From Mesostigma viride (lineage: Eukaryota > Streptophyta > Mesostigmatophyceae > Mesostigmatales > Mesostigmataceae): 62,000 nucleotides of DNA. Below are positions 23,560 through 35,746 of the stretch, in pieces. The notes below the pieces were generated by a model that was not told the DNA's origin, ran no database searches, and saw only the letters and a list, made by a program, of their open reading frames with translations. The stretch is from positions 3,901,399 to 3,963,398 of the forward strand of contig RPFO01000026.1 in NCBI GenBank assembly GCA_009746045.1. Direction: 5' to 3'. The translations under genes were made by a program, and so were the position numbers. Positions within the stretch are counted from its first letter, which is position 1; each line of letters opens with the position of its first letter.

Positions 23560-23860
23560 CACGCTGCAGCGAGACGCTATAGCCCTGGAGCCCGCTGATA
23601 AACCTGACATCCGGTACGTCTTACTATCATAGATTGCCGAACTATATAATAATAATAGTCTATACCACTTTTTCTTGTAAATGATTTACTAAATAATGAT
23701 TCTATATACTTTAACATACCATATTATTAAAGTATGTGGAATTTAACCATGCTATTCACAATATATTATAAAATCTTTTGCAAAATATACTGTAATTAGT
23801 ATATATATTTTCTGATAAACAATTTTATCAATGCTACTGTGTTATTTTTGTTATTCTCGC
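23560..23860. other. AT-rich non-coding stretch
   Basis: A degenerate inner palindrome half near 23560, then about 220 bp of very AT-rich DNA (TATAATAATAATAG and similar). No gene. It could be promoter or intron DNA ahead of the transposase-like gene. Confidence 0.6.
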
Positions 23861-23944
23861 CATGCAGGTATCTGAGTGTTCTGGGAGAACTAATAAGAGA
23901 ATGAGCCGCGAAGGTGAGGAAAACCTGAAATCTTTTCGTCCTTA

Positions 23945-24205
23945 TTGGGGTCTCTCTGCAGCTAGACCATTTATAACCACAAGCAATAGCTTAAATTCAA
24001 GGGTCTCGCTGCAGCTAGACCCTCTTTATGGTTGCTATAAAATTAATGAATCAGAAGTCTGTGATTTAACAATCGCACGCCGCAATGAAGGGTCTAGCTG
24101 CAGCGAGACCCCAATCTTGGTCGGGGTATGCTAAGTTCACCACATCAGGTAATCTTTTCGTCTAACGGAAAAAGCCCCTCTAAGGGTCTAGCTGCAGCTA
24201 GACCC
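23945..24205. repeat. four inner-family palindromes upstream of transposase gene
   Basis: Copies at about 23947-23969, 24001-24022, 24090-24111 and 24184-24205. The last is a perfect 22-bp palindrome with half-site GGGTCTAGCTG, ending 15 bp before the first ATG of the transposase ORF. Copies differ at the C/A of GGGTCTC versus GGGTCTA, and the other arm often changes to match. Confidence 0.85.
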
Positions 24206-24220
24206 CAATCGTGGTAAAAA

Positions 24221-27200
24221 ATGATACACTTTCGAACTTTGTCTGTAATTGTCGCTTTTCCCAACGATACTCGATTTGCATGGATTTCGTTGTGCCGGTC
24301 GTCATGGCATGCAGCACGCGAACGGGTGGGAGTTTTCGCCCTTGCGTCCGGTCGTCCAGGATTCAGTGCAATTAAGTTGAACACCGGGACGAAGCAGTCA
24401 ACTGGCGCAAAAAGGGTTTTCGGAGATGAGAACCAGAATCCAGCGCAGCCTGAAGCCAAGGAAGTCAAGCGGCCGGGAGAATACTCGAAATCAAAGAGGG
24501 TTATTGGGGAATATTTCGCTGACCAGGCGTTTGAAGCGGCTCAGGCGATGACAAAACCCGAGGGGCGGGGGCCGGCTTTCGACCAGATGATTGCTGGCTT
24601 TAACTCTAGGGCCGCTGAACTAGGTCACGGGAAGTATCATGAGGAGGCGAAAAAGCTTTACAATCAGGAGCGGATGGCAGAACTGAACAGGTTCTGGGTG
24701 GCTCGGATTAACGGCTTTTTTGATGGTCTGACCAAAAGCGACGCAGACAGAGACGTCAGGATGGTGCTGATGTCCACGCTTTACTGTGGTGACGACTTGG
24801 AGAAGGAGTTTTCGGCCGCGGAGTTGGAGAACCTGACGGGGATGGACGCCAAGAAGATTCGCGGAATTCGCGCGATACGAAGGCAGCAGAAGTTGGACTA
24901 CCTCAGACACGCGCAGGCTCGCAAGGGGCGCCCTTTGCCGCAATTCGTGATTGACGCGATAGTGGACGCGTGGATGCACGATGATGAGTCGCGCGCCTCC
25001 TCCCAGATGAAGGATGTCAAGCGCACTTACAGCAGGGAGGGTCGTGGCAATCACGGGGTGCTCGTCGCCGTTGAGGGAGCGCGCTATTACATGACCTCCA
25101 AGGAGGACATGTACAATCACTTTCTCGAAAAGCATGCGTACTGGAACAAAAGGAGTAACCAGTATGATAAGGACGTGGGCATTCACGTGGGCTACACGAC
25201 CTTCTGCAAATACGCGCCCGATTGCATCAAGGGCAAGTGGAAGGAGAGGAACCTGTGCGCGTGTGAGAAGCACGTCACCATGCAGTCGGCCATGGGGGCG
25301 TGGACCAAGCACTCCAATGCGAACCACGGCAAGAACTGCAAGTGTGGCGCGGAGTGTGCGGGATGCTCCAAGTACAGAGAGCCGGACGGTACTTGCGGAA
25401 TGTGGAAAGCCATTCACTCGACGGACTGGATCAAGCACTTTCACTGCCCGGTGTCCGCCGAGACTGACGGCAGGGATAACGGGCTGCGTGAAGGGGGCGG
25501 AATGGGCGGGGGGATGGAAGAGGGGGAGGGGGAAGATGAATGGCGGGGACGGGACCTGGAAGACCTCGACATTTCTGAGAGGCTGGTGGAGGACGAAGAT
25601 GGGGTGCCGAGGACGGAGAGGGTTCACCGCATACTGAAGATGGCGTGTGTGGAGGGGTTCTGTCCTGAGGAATCATGCGGCATCCATAATAACTGGGTGC
25701 AGTGTGATCGGGACAAGAATTCCACGGAGATTCTGAATTGGTTCAAGTTCGAGATGGTGGAGCAGACTGTGACCCGACGGGTGAATGTGAGTTGGTTTCG
25801 ATTTTATTTCTCCGTTAATATGTTGTTGACTTTTTTTTTTGTGACCTATAGCTGCAGCGAGACCCTTTGTGAGTTGCAGTTATCTTATCGAAATGCGATT
25901 TTATTGCAAATCGAAACTGTCTGCGGACCTTTGCGAAACAGGGCGAGACCGATGGCAGGGCGGCGAAGAAGGTGAAGCGGCCCGAGCAAGTCCAAATGAG
26001 GTCCACCCCAGCTGAGCTGCGGGACGAGATTCTTAAGATGTGGGACAAGTTCACCGTGCACTGCTTTACGGCCTGGTCGCAGGCGGATACAATCAAGGAT
26101 CGGGAGAAGAATCTGAGAGAGGGGGACGTGCTCGTGCACGGCGACTGGGCCGAGAACTACGAGAACAGCAGCTACGTCCAACTGCAGTCGCAGTACTTCC
26201 ACAAGCGCAGCCACATCCTGATGCCCATGATCGTGCGTTATCGGCTCAACGGCGAGCTGGAAAAGCGCGTCTTCTTTTTCCTGGGGGATTCCAGTATCAA
26301 GCGGGGCGAGCGCGCACTCGTATACGCTCTTCGCAAGATTCTGGAAACCCTGCGGGTAGAAGTAGGGGTAGAGGTGCGAAACCTGTACATGTGCTCGGAC
26401 AACTGCGCGGTGCAGTTTAAGTCCAGGTACGTGATTAACCAGATTAACGGTCTGCTCATGGGGGATCCCGACCTGCAGGCCTTTGAGTTCCACTACATGG
26501 GGGAGCAGCATGGGAAGGGGGAGGTGGATGGTCAAGGAGCGAAGTGCAAGTGCGTCTTGAGGGAAATGCAGAGGATTCCCGAAAACCAGCACATACTTGA
26601 GACCCACCAGCTAGTCGCCTACTTGAACCAGAACTGGCAGGGCGGCAAGACATCGAGCAGGGAGTCGGCCCGCGCGCGGGCCGAGAACGTCACTCGCCAC
26701 TTCTTCCTTTTACCCCCGGTACGGAATTTGTGTTATTTCAGGTTTTAAGACGTCAACTGCCGCTGTTCTATAAAAATTCAAACCCAATAAAGGTATCTCT
26801 GCAGAGAGACCCTATATACTGTCAATGGGTTGCTTTTCTTTTAGGTATGAAATTTCGCTTGTTCTATCGGTATGAAGGGGTCTCTCTGCAGCTATACCCT
26901 GTGTCGAATTTCGATCACTTGATATCTTGTCGTACGTTGTTATTATGATTCGAATGGGGTCTCTCTGCAGCTATACCCTGTGTCGAATTTCGATCACTTA
27001 ATATCTTGTCGTACGTTGTTATTATGATTCGAATGGGGTCTCTCTGCAGCTATACCCTGTGTCGAATTTTGATCACTTGATGTCTTGTCGTTATTTTTTT
27101 TTTAAGGGGTCTCTCTGCAGCTATACCCTGTTTTATTGGTTTTTGGTCAATTTTGCTAACTTGAACGGTATTCTTTTTGCCCTAACTATTTGATGACAGG

Positions 27201-27946
27201 ACGTCGAGTCCGGCCGACGCGCGGAGGTGGAGGAGGTGCCTGGCATCAAGAAGGCGCATTGGTGGCGACTGGACAAGTCCGACCCTGGCCTTTTGATGAT
27301 TAGGCGCTATTCCTGCTACTGTCCGCCCTGTTTGGCTGGGCGGTTTGAGGGATGTCTAAGCGAGTGGTCGTTTATCATCGAGTTCAATGATGCAGGAAGC
27401 TCGATGAAAACTGTCCGTTTGCTGCCACCGAGCCAGCCCAACCCTCCGGTTCGCATGGTGACGCGGGGGGAGCAGCTGAAGGACAAGCGGGAGGCGATGG
27501 GCCGGCAGATGAGACTCCACGACTATGTGGCAGTTCCATCGGACAAGGACACGGATCACGATCCCATCCACCCGTTCTGGTTGGCTGAGGTTGTAAGCGA
27601 AGCCGGGCCGATCGTGTTAGACGAGAACTTCGAGAGGTGGGTCGAGGGCCGGAACGGACGGGAGAAGGAGCTGTTCCTCGCCGGGAACGGCATTCTTCCC
27701 GTTCGGATTTGGAAGCGGGATAAGCATGACCCCCTGCATTTCACGCTCAACGTTGAGGATTGGCCACCGTCACGCCAGCCCGAGCTTGTGAATTGCTATC
27801 TCTGCGTCGCTCCGGCTCTCCGGCTAGAAGCACGCGTGCGCAGCGACGGAATGTGTGCCGACATCAGGATGAGCAAGGAGCTCGACAAGTGGCTTACTAC
27901 GCTGGTGATCAAGGATGAAGCCCCGGAGGGGCCGGCACCGACTTAA
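24221..27946 (+). CDS. DDE-transposase-like protein (inner element)
   Basis: Three exons: 24221-25786, 25942-26718 and 27200-27946 (donors GTGAGT and GTACGG, acceptors AACAG and GACAG, all phase 0), about 1,030 residues. Exon 1 has a basic N-terminus, a helix-turn-helix-like region and a Cys/His cluster around VGYTTFCKYAPDC..LCACEKH. Exon 2 holds the candidate catalytic core: D in HGDWAENY, D in MCSDNCAVQFKSRY, and E/D in HGKGEVDGQGA. Exon 3 has CYCPPCLAGRFEGC, a further zinc-binding-like cluster. These motifs resemble uncharacterised DDE-like mobile-element proteins found in animals and protists; I cannot fix the superfamily. The true start may lie later or in an upstream exon. Both introns carry inner palindromes. 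It is intact, unlike its paralogue at 43.6 kb. Confidence 0.72.
25787..25941 (+). repeat. intron 1 with inner palindrome
   Basis: Donor GTGAGT, acceptor GCGAAACAG. A palindrome variant centred on CTGCAG lies at about 25844-25865 (ACCTATAGCTGCAGCGAGACC). Confidence 0.7.
26719..27199 (+). repeat. intron 2 with palindrome array
   Basis: Donor GTACGG, acceptor TGATGACAG. Five palindromes lie at about 26791, 26878, 26957, 27035 and 27106. The last four share the imperfect form GGGGTCTCTCTGCAGCTATA, and 26878-27058 forms a 78-bp tandem repeat with the phrase GTGTCGAATTTCGATCACTT. Confidence 0.82.
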
Positions 27947-28231
27947 ACAAGAAATTGGGGTCTCGCTGCGGGTAGACGACGCCCTAGTTTCGGCTCGTAT
28001 TATATCTTTAGAGTGGGGCTTCAGTAGGGTGTAAAAAGGTGGCCGCATATATTGTATATATTTTTGAGATCTTTCTGTGGTCAAGTTTAAGGGTAGTTGA
28101 TAATTTTTTGCGGCCTTCAATTAACAGTTATTTTTTACTGCAACATAATTTTATGCTGTATATTTAAATAATGATAAGGATTTCGATATTTTTTTGCACA
28201 ATCTATTCGACATTTGTTTCTGCATGTCGAG

Positions 28232-28446
28232 AATTTATTGCTCCACCCCCACAAAAAAAATCGTTCCGGAACTGTTCGAAGCGAATAGCACTGACAGGAT
28301 TCGAACCCGGGTCCACCTTAATGTTCGGAGTGAGGTAGGCCAGCCATCATGTTCCGCACTCAAATCTGGCTCGGGTCCGATCCCTCCCATTGCTCTTCGC
28401 TTCGAACAGCTCCGGAACAAGTTAGGTTGGGGTTGGAGCAATAAAT
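28232..28446. mobile_element. MITE-like foldback element with 57-bp arms
   Basis: The left arm 28232-28290 (ATTTATTGCTCCACCCCC...GTTCGAAGCGAATAGCA) is the inverted complement of the right arm 28391-28446, with few mismatches. The ~100-bp core carries, on the minus strand, TGGCTGGCCTACC and CCCGGGTTCGAATCCTG, which resemble A and B boxes of tRNA genes. A rearranged relative lies at 1396-1533. No coding capacity. Confidence 0.8.
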
Positions 28447-28766
28447 ACTTATTTGCCGGGCGCAGTTGTCATTCCGCCTAGTACAATTGCGTCACTAGTA
28501 CAATTTTTGTCTGGGTACGGTACGAACCAATAACGCAATATTTAGTATCTAATCGCCGCTGCTCTTGCTGAATTTTATCCGGAAGCTGAAAAAGGTGTCC
28601 GGTGAAGCGAATACTAGTGACTGGTGGTCGTGCCCTTCCATTACTCCTTATCGACAAATTTTGGGTTCTACCTGCAGTTATAACCCTTGCGCGTCTGGCT
28701 GTCGGGGTCACCAATTTCCTGTCGATTGCAAGCAGCCAACCTTGCCGAAATTTAACACTGTCACAA

Positions 28767-29204
28767 ATGGAGCAGAGCAATATTTTCGGTTCTCAGCATA
28801 CCTATGTGATGGTCGACAAAAATGAGCACGCTGCAAACATCAGAATTGATGTAGAGTTGCTCGGACCTTCTGCACAGTGGGGTGCAGGTGTCATTGCGTT
28901 CGGCAATGGCATGATCGATCTGGTGCCACCCGATTCAGATTTGAACCCTGCTTACCAATGCGTGCCTGACAATCAGGCGAGAGTGGTGGTGGAGAGCACG
29001 GAAATTCCGGGCTCTCCCAATGTATCAATGATGCGCCTGAGGGCCGAGGCCCAGCAGGAGTTCCTGGCTGCTGCGGAGAACGGCGGGGCCAAGTGGAACA
29101 CCAAAATGTATACAGGCGAGCCTCCCAACTACAGGGGAGACCAGTACCAGGGAGTGTACTCCTTCGGCGATTTTGACATCGACGGATGGGGCACCTTTTT
29201 CTAG
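28767..29204 (+). CDS. small protein of unknown function
   Basis: A 145-residue ORF starting MEQSNIFGSQHTY. The open frame extends upstream to 28602, but that part contains an inner-family palindrome variant (near 28671) and reads as non-coding. The composition is protein-like, with no low complexity, ending GDFDIDGWGTFF. No domain recognised. It is the last gene before the right terminal repeat, so it is either cargo of the element or a component of it. An upstream exon ending before 28741 is possible. Confidence 0.5.
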   Translation: MEQSNIFGSQHTYVMVDKNEHAANIRIDVELLGPSAQWGAGVIAFGNGMIDLVPPDSDLNPAYQCVPDNQARVVVESTEIPGSPNVSMMRLRAEAQQEFLAAAENGGAKWNTKMYTGEPPNYRGDQYQGVYSFGDFDIDGWGTFF

Positions 29205-29588
29205 GCGCAATGCCTAAGTTGTCAAATACTCCGACAATGTCAAAATTGCGAATGATAAAATTACGGACATGTGCACATATATGTACTGATTCAATAAAAA
29301 ATTTCGGCAATTTTGTTCCCGGCATTGATAATCAAAAGCTGCTAGCAAGCCAAGGACTTCAAAAGTGGCAATAGATCGATGTAGGTCGTCGATAAACTTG
29401 TCTAGTCGTCATATTTCGGTCGCAAAATTCGTGCGTGGCCTGCAGGCATCGGACAAAGTGCACGCAACAGCAGGAGTCGGTTGAGTTCGAAGCACGGCAG
29501 ACACAAAATTTCGGCGCAAAGTCCGTCGGGCGAAAAATTCGCTCGGCTGCCAAATTTTCGGCAAGAATTTCGGCGCAATGTCCGGTTT
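29205..29588. other. subterminal non-coding DNA
   Basis: No convincing gene. Contains repeated phrases of the type AATTTCGGCGCAA (29507-29585), which may be subterminal repeats next to the right terminal inverted repeat. Confidence 0.5.
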
Positions 29589-29650
29589 TCGGACGATTGA
29601 AATTAGCGTTTTTTTCTTGCAAAAATCTACCCCATTCCGCGTGGGACCAC
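29589..29650 (-). repeat. right terminal inverted repeat
   Basis: Reverse complement begins GTGGTCCCACGCGGAAT and matches 10017-10087 apart from one substitution and a variable stretch 9 nt shorter here. The satellite resumes directly after it at 29651. Confidence 0.88.
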
Positions 29651-30680
29651 CCTAGGGGGGGGTGCTGGCATGCATAAATACCTAGAGGGGGTGCTGGCAT
29701 GCATAAATACCGAGGGGGGGTGCTGGCATGCATAAATACCTAGGGGGGGTGCTGGCATGCATAAATACCTAGGGGGGGGGCTGGCATGCATAAATACCTA
29801 GGGGGGGGCTGGCATGCATAAATACCTAGGGGGGGTGCTGGCATGCATAAATACCGAGGGGGGTGCTGGCATGCATAAATACCTAGGGGGGGGTGCTGGC
29901 ATGCATAAATACCGAGGGGGGGTGCTGGCATGCATAAATACCGAGGGGGGATGCTGGCATGCATAAATACCTAGGGGGGGGTGCTGGCATGCATAAATAC
30001 CTAGGGGGGGGGCTGGCATGCATAAATACCGAGGGGGGTGCTGGCATGCATAAATACCTAGGGGGGGGGCTGGCATGCATAAATACGTCGGGGGGGTCGC
30101 TGGCATGCATAAATACCTAGGGGGGGTGCTGGCATGCATAAATACCTAGGGGGGGTGCTGGCATGCATAAATACCTAGGGGGGGGTGCTGGCATGCATAA
30201 ATACCTAGGGGGGGGTGCTGGCATGCATAAATACCTAGGGGGGTGCTGGCATGCATAAATACCTAGGGGGGGGGCTGGCATGCATAAATACCAAGGGGGG
30301 GGTGCTGGCATGCATAAATACCGAGGGGGGGGTGCTGGCATGCATAAATACCTAGGGGGGGTGCAGGCATGCATAAATACCGAGGGGGGGTGCTGGCATG
30401 CATAAATACCTAGGGGGGGTGCTGGCATGCATAAATACCTAGGGGGGGGGCTGGCATGCATAAATACCTAGGGGGGGCTGGCATGCATAAATACCTAGGG
30501 GGGGTGCTGGCATGCATAAATACCTAGGGGGGGTGCTGGCATGCATAAATACCTAGGGGGGGGGCTGGCATGCATAAATACGTCGGGGGGGTCGCTGGCA
30601 TGCATAAATACCTAGGGGGGTGCTGGCATGCATAAATACCTAGGGGGGGGTGCTGGCATGCATAAATACCTAGGGGGGGG

Positions 30681-30872
30681 GCTGCCATTCGTACCTTTTT
30701 TTCTTTTTTTATTTTTAAGCCGGCCTGGGGCAGCGGCGGCGGGTGGACGAAAACTGATAGCATTCCCGTTCGTGCATCCCGTGACCACCGGCCACCAAAC
30801 GGAGGCACGACACCAAGGCAGATCAAGCACCAAAGGAAGCAGCAAGGACGTTGACGTTATTAACCAAGAATG
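30681..30872 (+). repeat. 200-bp block, type III
   Basis: As the other blocks but with the left side GGGGGCTGCCATTCGTACC and a shorter TTTTTAAGCCGGCC in place of TTTTTTAATGGGGGCCGGCC. Further type III copies lie at about 38696-38888 and 39588-39780. Confidence 0.9.
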
Positions 30873-32624
30873 GGGGTGCTGGCATGCATAAATACGTCGG
30901 GGGGGTGCTGGCATGCATAAATACCTAGGGGGGGTGCTGGCATGCATAAATACCTATGGGGGGGTGCTGGCATGCATAAATACCTATGGGGGGTGCTGGC
31001 ATGCATAAATACCTAGGGGGGGTGCTGGCATGCATAAATACCTATGGGGGGGTGCTGGCATGCATAAATACCTAGGGGGGGTGCTGGCATGCATAAATAC
31101 CTAGGGGGGGGCTGGCATGCATAAATACCTAGGGGGGGTGCTGGCAAGCATAAATACGTCGGGGGGGGTGCTGGCATGCATAAATACCTAGGGGGGGGGC
31201 TGGCATGCATAAATACCTAGGGGGGGTGCTGGCATGCATAAATACCTAGGGGGGGTGCTGGCATGCATAAATACCTAGGGGGGTGCTGGCATGCATAAAT
31301 ACCTAGGGGGGGTGCTGGCATGCATAAATACGTCGGGGGGGGTGCTGGCATGCATAAATACCTAGGGGGGGTGCTGGCATGCATAAATACCTAGGGGGGG
31401 TGCTGGCATGCATAAATACCTAGGGGGGGTGCTGGCATGCATAAATACCTAGAGGGGGTGCTGGCATGCATAAATACCGAGGGGGGGTGCTGGCATGCAT
31501 AAATACCTAGAGGGGGTGCTGGCATGCATAAATACCGAGGGGGGGTGCTGGCATGCATAAATACCTAGGGGGGGTGCTGGCATGCATAAATACATGTGGG
31601 GGGTGCTGGCATGCATAAATACCTAGGGGGGGTGCTGGCATGCATAAATACCTAGGGGGGGTGCTGGCATGCATAAATACCGAGGGGGGGTGCTGGCATG
31701 CATAAATACCTAGAAGGGGGGCTGGCATGCATAAATACCTAGGGGGGGTGCTGGCAAGCATAAATACGTCGGGGGGCGTGCTGGCATGCATAAATACCTA
31801 GGGGGGGTGCTGGCATGCATAAATACCTAGGGGGGGTGCTGGCATGCATAAATACCTAGGGGGGTGCTGGCATGCATAAATACCTAGGGGGGTGCTGGCA
31901 TGCATAAATACCTAGAGGGGGTGCTGGCATGCATAAATACCGAGGGGGGGTGCTGGCATGCATAAATACCTAGAGGGGGTGCTGGCATGCATAAATACCG
32001 AGGGGGGGGTGCTGGCATGCATAAATACCTAGGGGGGGGTGCTGGCATGCATAAATACATGTGGGGGGTGCTGGCATGCATAAATACCTAGGGGGGGGTG
32101 CTGGCATGCATAAATACCGAGGGGGGGTGCTGGCATGCATAAATACCGAGGGGGGATGCTGGCATGAATAAATACCTAGGGGGGGGTGCTGGCATGCATA
32201 AATACCTAGGGGGGGTGCTGGCATGCATAAATACCTAGGGGGGTGCTGGCATGCATAAATACCTAGGGGGGGTGCTGGCATGCATAAATACCTATGGGGG
32301 GGTGCTGGCATGCATAAATACCTAGGGGGGGTGCTGGCATGCATAAATACCTATGGGGGGTGCTGGCATGCATAAATACCTAGGGGGGGGTGCTGGCATG
32401 CATAAATACCTAGGGGGGGTGCTGGCAAGCATAAATACGTCGGGTGGGGTGCTGGCATGCATAAATACCTAGGGGGGGGGGCTGGCATGCATAAATACCT
32501 AGGGGGGGTGCTGGCATGCATAAATACCTAGGGGGGGTGCTGGCATGCATAAATACCTAGGGGGGGTGCTGGCATGCATAAATACCTAGGGGGGGGTGCT
32601 GGCATGCATAAATACCTAGGGGTT

Positions 32625-33578
32625 CAGCTGCCACTCGTACCGTTTTTTCTGTTTTTATTTTTTAATGGGGGCCGGCCTGGGGCAGCGGCGGCGGGTGGAC
32701 GAAAACTGATAGCGTTCCCGTTTGTGCATCCCGTGACCACCGGCCACCAAACGGAGGCACGACACCAAGGCAGATCAAGCACCAAAGGAAGCAGCAAGGA
32801 CGTTGACGTTATTAACCAAGAATGGGGGTGCTGGCATGCATAAATACGTCGGGGGGGGTGCTGGCATGCATAAATACCTAGGGGGGTGCTGGCATGCATA
32901 AATACCTAGGGGGGGGTGCTGGCATGCATAAATACCTAGAGGGGGTGCTGGCATGCATAAATACCGAGGGGGGGTGCTGGCAAGCATAAATACCTAGGGG
33001 GGGTGCTGGCATGCATAAATACATGTGGGGGGTGCTGGCATGCATAAATACCTAGGGGGGGTGCTGGCATGCATAAATACCGAGGGGGGGTGCTGGCATG
33101 CATAAATACCGAGGGGGGGATGCTGGCATGAATAAATACCTAGGGGGGGGTGCTGGCATGCATAAATACCTAGGGGGGGTGCTGGCATGCATAAATACCT
33201 AGAGGGGGTGCTGGCATGCATAAATACATGTGGGGGTGCTGGCATGCATAAATACCTAGGGGGGGGTGCTGGCATGCATAAATACCTAGGGGGGTGCTGG
33301 CATGCATAAATACCTAGGGGGGTGCTGGCATGCATAAATACCTAGGGGGGGTGCTGGCATGCATAAATACCTAGGGGGGTGCTGCCATTCGTACCTTTTT
33401 TTCTGTTTTTATTTTTTAATGGGGGCCGGCCTGGGGCAGCGGCGGCGGGTGGACGAAAACTGATAGCGTTCCCGTTTGTGCATCCCGTGACCACCGGCCA
33501 CCAAACGGAGGCACGACACCAAGGCAGATCAAGCACCAAAGGAAGCAGCAAGGACGTTGACGTTATTAACCAAGAATG
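32625..33578 (+). repeat. paired type I and type II blocks
   Basis: Type I at 32625-32823 and type II at 33381-33578, with satellite between them. The same pairing and spacing occur at 7697/8458 and 34791/35548. Confidence 0.9.
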
Positions 33579-34790
33579 GGGGTGCTGGCATGCATAAATA
33601 CGTCGGGGGGGGTGCTGGCATGCATAAATACCTAGGGGGGGTGCTGGCATGCATAAATACCTAGGGGGGGGTGCTGGCATGCATAAATACCTAGGGGGGT
33701 GCTGGCATGCATAAATACCTAGGGGGGTGCTGGCATGCATAAATACCTAGGGGGGTGCTGGCATGCATAAATACCTAGGGGGGGTGCTGGCATGCATAAA
33801 TACATGTGGGGGTGCTGGCATGCATAAATACCTAGGGGGGTGCTGGCATGCATAAATACCGAGGGGGGGTGCTGGCATGCATAAATACCTAGAAGGGGGG
33901 CTGGCATGCATAAATACCTAGGGGGGGTGCTGGCAAGCATAAATACGTCGGGGGGCGTGCTGGCATGCATAAATACCTAGGGGGGGTGCTGGCATGCATA
34001 AATACCTAGGGGGGGTGCTGGCATGCATAAATACCTAGGGGGGGTGCTGGCATGCATAAATACCTAGGGGGGGTGCTGGCATGCATAAATACCTAGAGGG
34101 GGTGCTGGCATGCATAAATACCGAGGGGGGGTGCTGGCATGCATAAATACCTAGAGGGGGTGCTGGCATGCATAAATACCGAGGGGGGGTGCTGGCATGC
34201 ATAAATACCTAGGGGGGTGCTGGCATGCATAAATACATGTGGGGGGTGCTGGCATGCATAAATACCTAGGGGGGGTGCTGGCATGCATAAATACCGAGGG
34301 GGGTGCTGGCATGCATAAATACCGAGGGGGGATGCTGGCATGAATAAATACCTAGGGGGGGTGCTGGCATGCATAAATACCTAGGGGGTGCTGGCATGCA
34401 TAAATACCTAGGGGGGGTGCTGGCATGCATAAATACCTAGGGGGGGTGCTGGCATGCATAAATACCTATGGGGGGGTGCTGGCATGCATAAATACCTAGG
34501 GGGGGTGCTGGCATGCATAAATACCTATGGGGGGGTGCTGGCATGCATAAATACCTAGGGGGGGTGCTGGCATGCATAAATACCTAGGGGGGTGCTGGCA
34601 AGCATAAATACGTCGGGTGGGGTGCTGGCATGCATAAATACCTAGGGGGGGGGCTGGCATGCATAAATACCTAGGGGGGGTGCTGGCATGCATAAATACC
34701 TAGGGGGGTGCTGGCATGCATAAATACCTAGGGGGGTGCTGGCATGCATAAATACCTAGGGGGGGTGCTGGCATGCATAAATACCTAGGG

Positions 34791-35746
34791 GTTCAGCTGC
34801 CACTCGTACCGTTTTTTCTGTTTTTATTTTTTAATGGGGGCCGGCCTGGGGCAGCGGCGGCGGGTGGACGAAAACTGATAGCGTTCCCGTTTGTGCATCC
34901 CGTGACCACCGGCCACCAAACGGAGGCACGACACCAAGGCAGATCAAGCACCAAAGGAAGCAGCAAGGACGTTGACGTTATTAACCAAGAATGGGGGTGC
35001 TGGCATGCATAAATACGTCGGGGGGGTGCTGGCATGCATAAATACCTAGGGGGGGTGCTGGCATGCATAAATACCTAGGGGGGGTGCTGGCATGCATAAA
35101 TACCTAGAGGGGGTGCTGGCATGCATAAATACCGAGGGGGGGGTGCTGGCAAGCATAAATACCTAGGGGGGGGTGCTGGCATGCATAAATACATGTGGGG
35201 GTGCTGGCATGCATAAATACCTAGGGGGGGTGCTGGCATGCATAAATACCGAGGGGGGTGCTGGCATGCATAAATACCGAGGGGGGGATGCTGGCATGAA
35301 TAAATACCTAGGGGGGGTGCTGGCATGCATAAATACCTAGGGGGGGTGCTGGCATGCATAAATACCTAGAGGGGGTGCTGGCATGCATAAATACATGTGG
35401 GGGGTGCTGGCATGCATAAATACCTAGGGGGGGTGCTGGCATGCATAAATACCTAGGGGGGGTGCTGGCATGCATAAATACCTAGGGGGGTGCTGGCATG
35501 CATAAATACCTAGGGGGGGTGCTGGCATGCATAAATACCTAGGGGGGTGCTGCCATTCGTACCTTTTTTTCTGTTTTTTTTTTTTAATGGGGGCCGGCCT
35601 GGGGCAGCGGCGGCGGGTGGACGAAAACTGATAGCGTTCCCGTTTGTGCATCCCGTGACCACCGGCCACCAAACGGAGGCACGACACCAAGGCAGATCAA
35701 GCACCAAAGGAAGCAGCAAGGACGTTGAAGTTATTAACCAAGAATG
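34791..35746 (+). repeat. paired type I and type II blocks
   Basis: Type I at 34791-34992 and type II at 35548-35746. The type II copy has a longer T run and one G-to-A change. The start-to-start distance from the previous pair is about 2,166 bp. Confidence 0.9.

Larger units (their letters stand above)
10017..29650. mobile_element. 19.6-kb TIR-bounded giant DNA transposon
   Basis: The segment begins GTGGTCCCACGCGGAAT and ends with its reverse complement. CCTAGGGG lies immediately outside both ends (10009-10016 and 29651-29658), as expected of an 8-bp target-site duplication in the satellite. On both sides the same satellite continues in the same orientation. Inside are a large minus-strand multi-exon gene, a palindrome array, an internal satellite in two orientations, a plus-strand transposase-like gene, a MITE and a small ORF. 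The internal short palindrome family differs from that outside. Ends, target duplication and a DDE-like protein together support a cut-and-paste element. Activity and superfamily are inference. Confidence 0.85.
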
